A DNA stretch of 64,000 nucleotides. Source: Nephromyces sp. MM_2019 (Eukaryota > Apicomplexa > Aconoidasida > Nephromycida). The stretch lies in assembly GCA_015657535.1 (NCBI GenBank), contig JADHZB010001096.1:2685-66684 (forward strand), read 5' to 3'. Made by a program: the position numbers and the translations under genes. Positions 11,191 to 24,600 of this stretch are shown one piece after another; position 1 is the stretch's first letter, and each line of letters begins with the position of its first letter. The notes under the pieces are model-generated. The model was not told where the DNA came from, made no database searches, and saw only the letters and a program-made list of their open reading frames with translations.

Positions 11191-13773
11191 ATGCGGTTTT
11201 CCCATTGCTTAAGGCGTGCCTGTGGGCCTCTATGGGCTCTGAAAAGTGCTGCGCTTTCCAGTTTTCCAGTAGCACAAGGGGGATGTATAAAAAACCCCCA
11301 CCACTACGCACCCTTATTTTATGATCGACGCTACTTCTTTGGACAGGTTAACCATCAGGCAAATCATAATGAAAAATTCCTCGTTCCGTACAGCGCTGAG
11401 GAATATTTTGACTTGGTTATTGATATTGACAGCTATAAAGAATTCTTGCCTTGCTTCAAGGTGGGTAAAATCCACAAATCTGTTGAAGGATAAACTCGAG
11501 TACCGTACTATATGCTGTTTGTTTCTACTAAAGTTATTATATGTAGTGTGTATGCGTGTTACTACTGTAAGCTTCGTTATTCATAAGAAGAAAACTGCTT
11601 ATCATGTTGGCTGGCCACCTCCATAAAGAAGCGGCAGCGTATGGCTGTAAATATTGTGCTTTTTCTTCCAAATTGAAACTTTTGATCCATTTTGTCGGTG
11701 AAACATTTTTTTTCAGGCGCTCATCTTTTTTGATAAACGGGCAATTTTTGGCTGACATTCCTTTTAAATACCTGTGTATATGTCCCATTCTCTCTTTCAC
11801 TAAGGGAGCTTTGGTGTGTTGTGCCAAATAAAACTGCATCATTCATTTCTTTGTTCAGGAAAGCAGGATCTTAAGACATGCAAAATACCAAGATGGAAAG
11901 TTTTTGGCTGAATTAGCTATTGGATATAATATGTTTTATGAGACTTACACATCTGTGATAGAATGCAGGCGACCCGATTACATCAAGGTTAGTATTTAAA
12001 GGCTTTTAATCAGCACATTCGATGTATGTCGTGGTATACTCTCAATTTTTTATCAGACATTACACAATACCTGTTTTTCATGATTATATAGTAGCGATTA
12101 AGTTGCTTGATAATGCCTTAACTCTCAATATTCCAAAGATATTTTCGTCTTCAAAACGAGGTAAACTTTGATTGCGACTAAACGTTGATGTAAAATACAT
12201 GGGATATTCAATTTCACAGCGTGATAGAGGCGTGTAATTTTCCTTTCTTTTTTTTGGCTAAACTTGATGAATTTTCGTTTTTCGATTGAATAAGATAATT
12301 TTCGCTGTATTGAAGGGGATTTATAATCGTTAAAAAGTGCACTCCGTATGCACTCAGTCAGCGTCTGCTAATGCTTTTCAGCTATGCTGCTATCAGTCCT
12401 GTGTGCTACATGTTTAATCGAGCTTGCAGTTTAAATTTTCCAATAGTGAAGCTATAGTAAGTGCTTCATTATGATTTCTCTCATGTGCTGTCTTAACGTT
12501 GGGGTTGCATACCGTTTCATATCTACTTTTCATCTTTTGTATTGAAATCTTCCTCCTGAGGATTTTCGCATCCCAATAAGTATTGCTCAATATATCGGGG
12601 CCAGTTTGGTCTCTTTTTTAAAACTATCTAGTCTTGCTCATACCTCTGGCCTTGTATCTTTTGGTGCAGCTTGTATGCATTTTTTTTTGTGATTTCATCT
12701 TTTTTTGAGTAAGCATACCTGTGTGTGGTGTCAATCTATCATATACGACGTTCTATTTTTCAAAATCTGTATTCCTAGTTTCAAGCTAGAATATGCTCTT
12801 TGGTGTTGGGGTTAATGCTATAATTTCCGCTCTTTCTTTATTCTCTTGGCAATATCTCCATTTTCAACTTCATGGCATGCTCAGATAAGTTTCGTTTGCA
12901 GTTGTGTGTGTGCTCATTTTGACCTTTCAGTAAATCACACGAGACACAGCATCACGAGCTTCGCTAAATACTAGGCTCTCTTCTTGGAAGTTTATCTCGC
13001 CAGTCAAAAATGTCTTAAATGCATTGTTTTATACGCTGAGTTATTGCCCTTTCCCCTCTTTTTCTCGTCAATTTTTTTTCCTGTTGCTAGTGTGAGATTC
13101 TGCTCACCTTGACATCACTGGATTTGTTTGCAGAATAATACGATGTTTAGAATCACGCTAATCTGAACCCAAGAAAGCCACCTTTTCTCTGCGAATATGA
13201 TGTTTAAAATCACGCTAATTTGACCTCAAAAGAGTTGATTCCCTCATATATATTGCCCCAGAATAAATGAAATTTCAGCAATAAAAAAGCTAGAAAAAGC
13301 GTATATAAAAATTTTTTATTTATACTCTTTCCAGCCACTCTCATCCTAGAAGTAATAGCAATAAATCTTTTTTCTTCTCCAGAAAGTATACGGTGTTAGC
13401 TTCTGTTTCCTAAAGATCTTCCGTTTTTCTCCCTTCAAAGTGTTAATTCCTTTAGAAAAGAAAGCTTCTAGCTTGAAAATACCATAATCAGTTTCTTCTT
13501 TGTTTTCTCTATATACTGTATATTGCCTTTCCCTACTTTACTCAGGTGGTGGCTGCAAACTCTGACGTATTTTCTAACCTGAGCAATACGTGGATCTTCA
13601 CTGCAGGACCACAACTAGGCACTACGTTAGTCACTTTCAACATCAACTTTCAATTCAAGAACTTTTTTCATCAGCAGTTCACTACGCTATTTCTCCGCCA
13701 ATTGGTTAACTATATGGCTAATGGATTCAGGAGGAGGGCAGAACTAGTCTACGGTTTGGAAGAATATTACTAG
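11191..13773 (+). CDS. COQ10: Coenzyme Q-binding protein COQ10 (START-type domain)
   Basis: Mitochondrial START/polyketide-cyclase-like protein that binds ubiquinone and supports its synthesis and use in respiration. Exons are 11191-11460, 11859-11987 and 13546-13773. All junctions are phase 0, giving 208 residues, the usual size of the family. Residues 1-45 are basic, hydroxylated and poor in acidic residues, as expected of a mitochondrial presequence. The domain opens with VPYSAEEYFDLVIDIDSYKEFLPCF. Next come FLAELAIGYNMFYETYTSVIE and the final block FTAGPQLGTTLVTFNINFQF, then the C-terminal helix FTTLFLRQLVNYMANGFRRRAEL. These match the family order (YKEF..P, LAEL.VGF, long C-terminal helix). 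Intron 2 is 1,558 bp, by far the longer of the two. I chose the first in-frame ATG because it supplies the targeting sequence. Confidence 0.93.
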
Positions 13774-15912
13774 CAAAGTAGAGCTAGCTTTATTGACCGA
13801 TACCCACTGTTTGCGTAAATTCTACCTTTATTTCCTGTTTTAACTTAAATTTTACTTTTTATTTTTGAAGATTTCTCCTCTAATTCATAAAGTGCTTGTT
13901 GCTTAACTGATTTAACCTTTGAAGCGATATTTATAGCATGAAAGGTATAGATTGTGCTCACAGCTCTCTTTCATCATTTCCCCCTCATATTCCTCTGTTT
14001 CTACCTCTATCTCATTGATAAAAAGAATACAAGGCGTGCTTGTTCCGCTTTTTCACACGCTTATCACCTGGCCTGCTTGAGGCTAGTAGATCCGAGAAAC
14101 ACACCCTTTACCCCTTGAGATTTTCAGCGAAAAGAAGTAGGCGCAGATTGGTTACTCAGTTTTTTCTTGCTAAACACAGCTGTTTGATATGCTGAGTTCA
14201 CCAGGCAGACATTGCCTAGTATGAGCAAGCTGTATGCTCAAAATTGAAGCCTCTCACCAGCTTCTTCCATTTCACTGAAGATGCTACATTTTTAAGTTTT
14301 TTTTTGCCATTTGCAGGTAATCGATCAAAAGCCATGGGAAGCATCTCTCCATCAAGCTTCCCCTTGCAGGTTGGTATGCACTCGATGATGCTTTTGTTAA
14401 GATCTTTACTTTTTTTCTTAAAAAACCCCTTTTGTGGTGGTGTGAGTGTGTGCGTGTGTGCGTGCTGGTGTGTGTATTTACGAGGTCCAAGGCGTTAATC
14501 TTCGTGGTAAGCGAGATGCTTAAGCCAAGACGTCTATTGAATTTTTTGCAAAATTTTTGCTTTTTTTTTTAATTTCTTTCTGAATTTTACAGAGGTTTTT
14601 ATGGCTATTTTGTATTTCATAGTTAAAGCTGCCATATAATCATTTTCTTTTCTCAATACGTGTGCTACTAGTTGATTTTTTGTCTCTTGTTTGGTAGCTT
14701 AGACTGTTTTTCTGGTTATGTTGCTAGGATGATCTACACCAGACGGTTCGTTTATTCGTCCGTAGAAGTTTAACTTTTTTTGGAAATCATGCAATTTGCG
14801 TCTTTAATCGCTGAAGACGGGTAAATTTACCAGGATTTACTACTTAAGTGTGTTGCAGTATGGGCCGGGATTACTTGGGTGCGTGATGTAGCTGAAGATA
14901 AGGTGATGCTTTCAACACGGTTAAAATTGCACTGATAGCGTTAGCGTTCATGCCTTTTACTCATGTAGTTATGTCCAAATTTTTCTTTAGAAAAGTGCTT
15001 ATGTGTTAGATTGGCTTTATTCGTAAGGTGATATGCTCTGTTTGAAATTTCCTCCCGCAGAAAAGTATGATTTTAGCCTTTTTAATTTCTATATGCATAA
15101 GATGAATTTTTGCACATGAGTTCGTACAGGCAGTAATTTTTCATAAGCGGGTAGGTGATGAAAAACTCTCATAAAATCAGCCAAACATGAGCATTTAGAA
15201 AAATTGACTAGCACACACAATCAAGAATACCCATTTTTTTGCGAAAATAATACGCTTTTTCCCCCGAAAGACATGAGGATATTCAAAGGGAGTTCCAGAC
15301 TCGACAAGTTGCTTTGTTAGTCACGAAAAAGTAATGCCAAAGTGCCTTGTTTTGTATGACTTTTCAATCTATTTAAGGCATCCTAGATGCAGGGATACCT
15401 TCCCTGAAGCAAAAGCGCATGAAGCTCATACTGCTACTATTCTTCTCGAATAAGTTTCTTAGAAAGCATTTAAGCAAGAAAGCCTTGCTGATATGTCGGG
15501 ATATGTGCATATCCCAGATGGGAGCGAGGAAGTGGAGTGTACGTACATGCAAAGAAGAGGTTGAATATGGGCACAATTTATTTTACAAAAGATTTAAAGA
15601 ATATGGAAATTTTAACTTTTGAAATTCCCACGCATGTGCTGGAGGAGAGATTCTCTTGGGAACGCATGCAATAAGCCATAAAGAAATAAACATACGATGC
15701 TAAAGAAAGCTAGGATAGCATTCCACTCTCACTTCTTGATCTACTTTCAATGTTTCGTTTCAATAAATTTTCGCTAATGCTTCTTCTACAAGCCAAGTTG
15801 CAGCTTGATTCTCTGTGATTAAGCCATATTTTAAGTGGGTTCATATATTGAGTCACTGAGAGGCTGAGACGGCATTTTCATATATTTTTAAAGTTTTTTC
15901 GCTGCTCTACAG
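13774..15912 (+). other. Region between COQ10 and the next gene, weak candidate 5' exons
   Basis: T-rich, intron-like sequence on the plus strand. Two spots look coding. One is 14317-14369, flanked by TTTGCAG and GTTGGT and reading VIDQKPWEASLHQASPC. The other is about 15378-15622, where a frame ending at 15622 runs through ALLICRDMCISQMGARKWS, with a competing frame (SGYVHIPDGSEEVECTYMQ) in the same place. Either may be an upstream exon of the 15.9-18.6 kb gene. I could not join them by phase. Confidence 0.25.
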
Positions 15913-18605
15913 AGTGACAAGAGTACGTCGCACACTTTGATAAAGGATCTCGGTTTATCTCATCCTCAGAACTATATTGGCGGGTCAGTCTTGAAGATGG
16001 AGCTCGGTAAAAATCACCACGCTGCTACTCCGTTTCTTGATGTACCTATGGAACCGGTCAAGATTGCTCCATCTATCGCCACTGGCATGAGTGAGAATGT
16101 TGAATATGCTTTAGGATCTAGCTCTCTCTTAGAAGGCAAAAAGGAGCTTTTTTCTCCTTCAAAAGTCCTTATTCCTACAAGTGTATCAAATTTGCCTGGT
16201 AAGCACGGAGCTGCCTCCAAATTTTTCGGTACCAGATTCATCATTGTTTTCAGATTTCCTGAATTTTATACTTAATATTAAGTATAACGAATTAGCTGAT
16301 TTATAATTCACATGATAAGACACTGTTTTTGATTTCTGGAGCCCCCTTTTCATATTTATTACATCATAACCTTCCGTGTTTTGTAGATTTTGGGCGACGT
16401 TTGTGGCTTTTTTTGCCTTATTTTACCTATTTCTGTGTGTTGCTCCTAAAACCATAATTTAAGAACTCTCTGTAACTCTGAAAGCATATTATATTTCACT
16501 TGGGCGATACCCTCCTCGGTACTTGATCACACCGCTATTAGCTTGTGCATTGTTGAATCCTTGCCTCCTCTTTCGCTAAATTTATCGCTTTTTTTTCACG
16601 CGATCATCCTAGATCCTGAACTTCCCATACAAATTTGGGCGGAAATCTTACTCAGGCTTGAAGAAATGTGCAGCAGGAATGAGATCTGCTTATGTAAGTG
16701 TTTTGCATATCAATTTTTGCTACTGAATAATCACGTCTATTAGTTTGAAATATGTACTTATTATTGCACTCCAAAACTGATTTGTTGTATCTTTTTTCGA
16801 TATTGAAAGCTTTTCATCTAATCAGTGCTGTATTATTTAGCTAATAAACCCCTACTGATAGGTGTATATATATGTGGTTGAGCCTTCTCATGCATCCAGA
16901 AACGATGGAATGTTGATTAGCTTCCTGCGAATTTTTTTTATAATAGGACGATTTCCACCTGCTGAACACACATTAAATTTTCGCTAGGTTTCTTACGTGG
17001 CATTCAGTCATTTACTCAGTTTATTTCTTTAAAGCTTACAAAAAATTTGGTGCACTTGCTCATCCTGTCCTTGCTACATAAGTAGTCGGTTCGATGTCTT
17101 CATATCTACCACTTTACGATTCATTTTTCTACCCCAAAATGGAAATCAAAAATTTTGTTTGTGTACCTCCACTTTGCTGTATAAACTTTAAACTAGGTTT
17201 CTACACATCTAGCTCCTGCGTCTTTCTTTTTTTTATCCCATGCTATATCCTGCCCCATCAACTATATTTTGCTTGCTTCACGCTTTGGAATCATCATTTT
17301 GATTTATGTTCAATCGCTGCTGCATATGGCGTACAGCACTGATTGAATCATGCCACCTTCTATCTAAACTTGATATGCTGGCTTTTCAGTTTTCCAAAAA
17401 TTTTATTGACTGCTTTTAATCATTGCTTTTTGGTTCAAAGTCATATGTTGGGTAGTGTGTATGAGAATGCTTGGAAACTTTCAAGTCCATTGCTATTTTT
17501 AAGAGGGAACTTTTTAATCTTCAAAACTAATAGCAGGTGGTTCTTTCTTGAAAAAGGTCTTCAAAAGTTTTCGTAAATCGGCGTATATTTCTGTGTTGAA
17601 GTTGTAATTTTATGGAAATCTGAACTTGAGCAAAGAAGTTTTTGGTTTTCTCAGCTATTTTTAGGTGGCTCTCCTACTGCTACTGTGGTTTTCTCTAGAG
17701 AATTGCCTATTCTCATAGATACATTACCAATAAATTTTCTTTAGTTATTTCGCGTATGAAGTCTATATTTTTACGCAGATATTTTTGATTTCCTTGCAAG
17801 TTTTTCGTCCTAGTTCACTGTTTTTATGATATTTTGTTACTCAGTCTGCCATTGTAAGCCCTTTGCTTGGAATGACCACCAAATAAAGTAGCTTCTTCTA
17901 TAAGATGTCGTTGTGCTGCTGCTTAAAAAAAAAAAAATATATATATATATTGGAGATAAAGTTCGTTTTTCGTTACGTAGTTATTATAATATAGGAGATT
18001 CTATTGCAAGAACCGGTGTTGAATATTCTCATGAATTGATATCGCATGGGGCAACATAGAATCTCCACGAAGTTCATGTTGCGAATGAATTTTTTGCCAA
18101 TTTCATTAACTGAAGTGACAAGCTGCCGAGCTTCATATTATTGGACGCATTTTGCGAATGTACTTGACGAATGCACCGTTTGGCCTGACCTTATCCTAGC
18201 TGGTATTTTGCTTTCTGTGAGAGATGAGCTTTATACAATTTTTAATTATTTTTTGTTGAAATGTTTTTAGCGGAAGCTCGAATTTTGAGAAAGCTTGCTA
18301 GAGCCAGACAGGTAGAGTTGGCTATTGTGTTTATAACATTCGGACAGTTAGGTAGTATAAACGCTGAAGAGCTGATTTCAAATTTCATGGAGAAGAGAGT
18401 TCTTAACTTGAAAGATGAAACTCACCAATCTCAGGACAAAAATGAGCGGATGAAGCAGCTCCTGCTGCTAAATCTCAGGGAATTGATTGAAGATATAATA
18501 AATGTTAACCCCAATAAAAACACTGAAGGGGTAAACAAGCTGTTTCCTGTTAATGTTTATAGGTTATTTCTAGATAGGTGCCGTAAGTTATTCTGGCTTT
18601 CGTGA
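15913..18605 (+). CDS. Multi-exon gene of unknown function (partial model)
   Basis: Exon 15913-16198 follows CTCTACAG and ends at G|GTAAGC. It encodes a Ser-, Pro- and Gly-containing segment with NYIGGSVLKMELGKNHHA and PSKVLIPTSVSNLP. It joins in phase 1 to 16613-16693 (PELPIQIWAEILLRLEEMC). A later piece, about 18046-18202, joins in phase 1 over a 68-bp intron to the last exon 18271-18605. That exon is helical: ILRKLARARQVELAIVFITF, then NERMKQLLLLNLRELIED, stop at 18603-18605. Exons between 16.7 and 18.0 kb are not resolved; 17436-17530 (SVYENAWKLSSPL) is one candidate. Leu-rich helical blocks are reminiscent of organellar RNA-binding helical-repeat proteins, but no motif proves this. No signal peptide or membrane segment is seen. 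Confidence 0.4.
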
Positions 18606-21600
18606 AACTGATAGTTGTGTTTCACCAGGGCATTTAGCTTAAGCTGGCACTAGCTGTTGGCTAAATATCTCAGCACTTGAAAGTCCTCTGAGATGCTACG
18701 CTTCATAAATCAAAAAGTGAGTTTTGAGCTTAATTTTTAGCTAGAGCCCGTCAATTTTCCCGTAGTGTGTCGCTACCTTGCAAATTTTAATTTTTACCGA
18801 TAAAGAATCTCGACGAAATCGAGCTTCTTTTTCTAGATATGGACTCTAAGCATAGAGCTAGACAAGCTTAGATAAAATTACTTTGTTCAAGAGCGGTGAA
18901 CTATCTGGCAAAAGTTGGGAGTTTACCTGTAGAAGTTGAAATAACCAAAATTGGGCCCTGAAAATTATACGGCGGCTTTTTTACTTTGCATTTGAAAGGC
19001 CCACCGTGTGATTACTTTTTTGAGTTGGTATTCCATGCATATCGGTTTTTTAACACATAGTTCTGCTATATCATTATGCTTTTTATAGTTGTTTGTTATG
19101 TATCGCTTCCTCCCCGGTTTAAGCTGAAATTGTGTCTGAAAAAAAAATGCAGGCTATTATACGATTCTTTTACTCACACACTTGAGTTTATATTATGTTT
19201 TTCCTGCCTGCGAAACCTTAAAAAGTTATTTGTTTATTACCGAAAGCGATGAATCTGATTTGTTAATTCGCCGTTGATGTCTTGCACCATACCCTGACCT
19301 ATGAAGAACCAGAGTCAATCTTCATTGTGCATCTGCCATATGCTTTCTTATTACCACTTGAAAGAATTCTCCAATGTTTAGTTAGCAACGCTTGAATATT
19401 TGCCACTCTAACAACCTTTTCGTATAAAATCCATGTTGGTTTAGCTTTTATTATTTTTTTAAGATTATTCTGAGCAGGCTTTCTTCTTTTTTAACGGATT
19501 TACTGGTTTGGCTCAACTTTTTAGCTACTTATTTTTGTTCTCTTTGCCAGTAACATGATTGATCAATGTTTACTTTGGCAGAAAAATTCCATTAATGCTT
19601 CAGCTGTCGTTTACACTCGTATCTTGATTTTATATTACTATGGTACTGACGAAAGCTATGTCTCTGTTGTTGCTTATGACGTCCAGCTTGGGAAGTACTT
19701 CTAGCCTGGTTTATGTGAATATCTGCTTTTTTATAACAGTATAACATCGAATGATAACAATCTAGGTTTTATCTTAACGCAAAGAAATTAGTAGTGGACC
19801 AGCAACTCGTTATATCTAGACGAAACTACCATCCTTCGCGTTTATGTTTGCCACTTTTTCGCCCTATAGAGTTTTCTATTTTTGAGGGGGAAATTGCAAC
19901 TTCAATTTACAAATATGCTCGTTGTAAGACCTTTCTTATATAGTTTGACAGCGTATTCTCAATCGAATGAGAGAAGCTACTATACTTTTACATGGCGCTA
20001 TAATGGGGTTATTAGAGCTCATTAGGTGGATTAATTTTGATTTGTTTTATCACGCGAACTGATAAAGTCTCTTTAACGGAAAACTCCTTGGCGCTATTTC
20101 CTAAGGCTTCATTCGCTCTTGATGCTCTTACAGCATGGTTCTCTGAATACGGGATGATATAATATCAACGAATCGATTGGCTACGATTCGCGAGTCAATG
20201 CCAAACTATTAAGACTAACTAAAAAACGGCTGTACGGCTAGAGCTTCGAGAATTATAGAGTATAATCACCAGGAAATCACGGCCACCACGTCAAATTTTT
20301 AGTCTGTTTCATTCTGGCTCTCTATTCAACCATTCTCTTATTTTTAGTTTCCTCGTTGATTACTCCCATGTTTACTGAATAAGCTGTTGACATACCGCAT
20401 ACCCTGCTGAAAACTCAGCCCCATGAATGCATCCTTTCCATGAGTTTTTCGTCATTTCTACCGGTTTGCTAAATATCAGGCATAAATTCCGGCATATGAT
20501 TATGCATGAGCTCGTACAATTAATATAGCTGTTGCAGAGCAAGATGAATAGTCCGTACTATGCACCAACCGTTTTCTGATCGTGCATGCTAAAATCAATA
20601 AATCGGAATACCTGTACCCCATTATACTGCCTCAATGCGTTCTTCGGGCGAAAACTTTAGTCGCTTTGGTGCCACTTCCGTCGCTGCTCGGTAAGGGGCA
20701 AACAACGCAATTTCCTACCGTGTGCCATTCACCCGCGCTAGTTCCCCCTAAACCCTTCTTAATGCAGTGATGCAACAAGGCATCGCCGGAATGCAATCTC
20801 AATTACAAATCTCGTAATTGCTATATGTCTCCCGTATGTCACGTAGCGTTTGGGATCGTTAGCCAATTAATGGGTTGAAATGGAAAAGAGACTGGATAAG
20901 AAGCATGACACAGTGTAATAATATGCGGCACCTCCACAGTTTTCATGCCCCTGTAAGACATGTGCAACACTTTAGAAAATTATTTTTATATCGCGTAGAA
21001 ATGACCGAAAGTACGGCTGAAAGTTAAAAGGTTACTCTACTAGGTTTTAAGTTTACTTTGAGCGCGACCTCTCAGGCTAATTAAAGTTGCAAGTCACTGC
21101 TGTGCGACGCTGAAAATCAGCGATGCCCTCACATTGTCAAAATGACTAATATGATCATTCCAGCCCTTAGCACCTTCATCACGGTGAAACCACAAAGGAG
21201 GGCCTAAATTTTTGGTCTTTCAATGTTGAGCTGTTGATTACGTTACACTTAAAAAGTCAAATTTTATCTATGTGCTGCGAAGATAGTTCCTAGTTTTTGT
21301 AAAAGGCATGCCAACTAGGAACTTTCTATGTAAAGCTTAGCAGGGGCCTATATAGTTCATTAAGTACGCAAAAACCTACTTTTTTTTCTAGCCCACAATG
21401 GGATTAAAAATGTGAATCAATGAACTTTTCCACATTCACAGCTTTAGCTATAATCTTGCCTCATATAACATGAGAACTGCGTAAAAATATTCGATGATGG
21501 CACGTCAGCGTGCTCGTGTAGGGTACAGTGGCCGCATCTCCACTTGAATGAGACACAAGTGCCCATGCTGCGATGCGTTGAAACAATGTATCGGTAGAAT

Positions 21601-21623
21601 GCGCTTAATCATCCTCGTTATGC
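18606..21623. other. Intergenic, nothing supported
   Basis: I find no convincing frame, RNA gene or repeat in this stretch. The longest frame is a 62-codon proline- and leucine-rich one at 20582-20770, without family resemblance. The sequence is AT-rich without the TG or T bias seen in the introns of the SPX-MFS gene. Confidence 0.4.
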
Positions 21624-24600
21624 TCATGCCCCAGTCCGAGAAGTATTACCACTGCTGGAGGCATCTGATATTTCAGCTGACGAAGTAATATCGACATGCT
21701 TTGACTTATTCAGCACGTGCGCTTTGCTTCCTTCAGGCTCTAGATCGGCAAAAGCAGCTCTTAATTTTACAGCATGACTAGGCGGGCGTTGAAGTCCTGC
21801 TGAAAAGAATTTAGAGCGTCCTGCCTCCGTGTCTGAGTGCCGCATGGCACCTCTAGTTCCATAAGAGGTAACTGAACGAATAAAACATATTCAATGAGGA
21901 AAAAAGGGGACACCAGTAGCTATTGAAACATGCGACATATCAAATGGAAATAAAGCGCACTTGTACACTGTTGGTGCTAGCAGTGGTCGATGTATCAATG
22001 CACTAGAATTGGCGGCTTTGCTAAGTTTTGCCCAATTGACGCTAATACTGCTAGTTTATGGCAACGATAGAAGGTGGGAAATATGACTGCGTATATTCTA
22101 AACATGATGTGCAAGGCTTGAATACCAAAGTTTATTCTGCACAAAGCACTAATCAGGCGTAGCAAATTGAAATAATGGCAGTAACTTCCCTTTTAACCTG
22201 TAAATGCCATAAATACAAAGTTTTATCAACGTGATAACTCGTAATCATTCTAATATATACTTTCTAAATAGCACCTACAGTCAGCTTGTTAACTGACTAG
22301 CCGTGTCACAGCCACTTCCGTTCATTTTATCTCGGAAATAAAATGAACAATTACTTTTCGGTCGATCATTAGATGCGATAAAGTGCTTAATCCAAACATA
22401 CCTTCGTTACACACCACGTGAACTTTGATGAAGAATGAAATACAAAGTCATTTCCCCCAACTCTGTATGACTCATTTACGTTTACACTCAGACTGAGAAT
22501 ATGAGATTATTACGCTTATCATACACGGGTACAGTTGCCACCCTTATGAAATGACAATATTTCCCACCTCCACGGCACCGAGTATGAATTTCATATTTTC
22601 TACAAATAGTTTTTGAAATTGTATGTGAAAGCTGCAAACAAGTCACTCAAATATTATCTTACATTTTGAAGGCTCGTGCCCTGACTTGGCAGCGACTGAA
22701 CGATATGATCTCAGATTCTTTGATGTATTCCTAGGACTATCTTGCAATGATTGCTGTGTTGAAAAGAAAGAAGTGGTCGCTCGAGAAAGAAGCTTTGTTT
22801 CATCATCTGATGGTGAATCTCCTGCGTCTTGCCTAAAGGAACAAACAAAGTAGTTCATTTTAAAGCACACCCATTGATGGCGATTTGGCCTTAGTTTCAA
22901 GAAGTCATGTGTCACATATCGATATAACTTGCCCGTGAATTTGCCTCGAATCAACTCGGGAATAACGTTACAATCTAAAAACCGTGCCCAAAACTTATTG
23001 GCGGACTCACATTGTCGATCTAGGGGTGGCCTCATTTCTTATTTCTGCAAAGTGGCTGCTAGCCTACTCTTACTCCATTAATTCAGTCGTATATATCGTA
23101 CTTTTTTTACTTACTTACATTACCTTGGTCGAATCTTCTGTGTGTATAAAGCGCAAATAGCAGCGTGATGTACTTTTTTTAAATTTTGCATACTTTGCCT
23201 GTGTGCACGTCCACTGCTTGCTGCATTTGATATTTCTAGCATTTTTAATTTTTTTGTGCAATGAAGTACTAAGCAGTGCCGATTAATTTTTGAAAAGCCT
23301 GGGAGGACTAATCCGATAATTCAACGGCTTCGACGACAGCAAGCGGAAGTTCATACCGTTTATCTTATAACGATAAATGCTATAGTAAAATATTCTACTA
23401 ATAAGCAGAACTCATCAGTTGTGCTTCAGAAATTTCCATGGTGACTCATGGCATTGTTTTCGCGAGGCCAAGATAGTATAACTTAATTGCTCACCTTGAT
23501 AATTTCAAGCCTTTCCTAATATACGCTTCGTTGATTTTTAAGTTCCGGCACCAGGGTGCAAAGCCTACTACGAGCCCCAATAAGAATCCGGAGGTTCCAC
23601 CAACTGCAACATTCAGAAAAACATATTTTGCATTATCATAATGCCAAGATATTGTAGTAGCAATTGGATTAACTCCCTTAGCAGCACCATAAGGATACTT
23701 GCATGACAGATCAGCTAAAGCCTCGGTTAGAAGTACAATTATTTCCAATATATGAACACCAAAGCTTGTACACAGCATAATCTTGGCGCTTCGCTGCCTA
23801 CTCGTGTTGGAGATAACTATAGAAGTTTTTCCGAATGTAGAATAAAGGTATACACAGTCGGGTTATCTCATTGAAATTAATCGGGAGTGCTAGTGTACCG
23901 CATCTTGCATTCAACTTAGTCCAGGTAGCGACTACGGAGTCCTACATATTTTTCCTATATCTCTATTTTAATGAATTTCGATATTGTAAAATCCGTGTAC
24001 TAAGTGAATTATAACGAGCACTGCGCCCAAAAAAAACACTAAGAGCAATGAATTGCACGAACTAAGTAATGCAATTATAAAGTAATGAGCCATAAAATAG
24101 TTGCATGGCTAAGCGACTTAAGGTGGCCTGCGGGTGAAAGTGCGATTTTTTGCTGTCTATGGGGAAAAGCTATAGCAGCAGGTGAGAAATTTCGACATAT
24201 ATATCTCATATAGATGCAAAAGCCTTTCTCAATTCCATTAAAAAATGAAATATGCAGCTAGTCATCTTTGTTATATATTAGGCAGTCGTGCATACTAAAC
24301 TGCAAATCACGTACATCATAAGGCACACACAAGTAAGAAAATATGCACTATTCGTAAAATTAGGTACTGCATTCTAGCTGCGTAATTTAAACGTCACCAC
24401 TTATAATTAATTTATATTTTGTGTCTCGTTCAAAATTTTTGCTTATTGGGCGTGAACTTTTAAGCGCTATCTTTCAAGATATTATAACTTGATCCATGTG
24501 AGGATTGAGCCACTAACGACTTAAATAAGATGATCGCAAAATTATCCATCATTAATGGAAATTTATATTTCAGAACTTACTAAATGCGCAAATTCTTTTT

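Noticed and set aside
17995..18046. Possible in-frame TGA read as an amino acid (EILLQEPVLNILMN then TGA)
   Set aside because: A recoded stop would be remarkable, but the exon border is unresolved here. The 83-residue and 72-residue small-gene models and the large membrane-protein gene use TGA as a normal stop.
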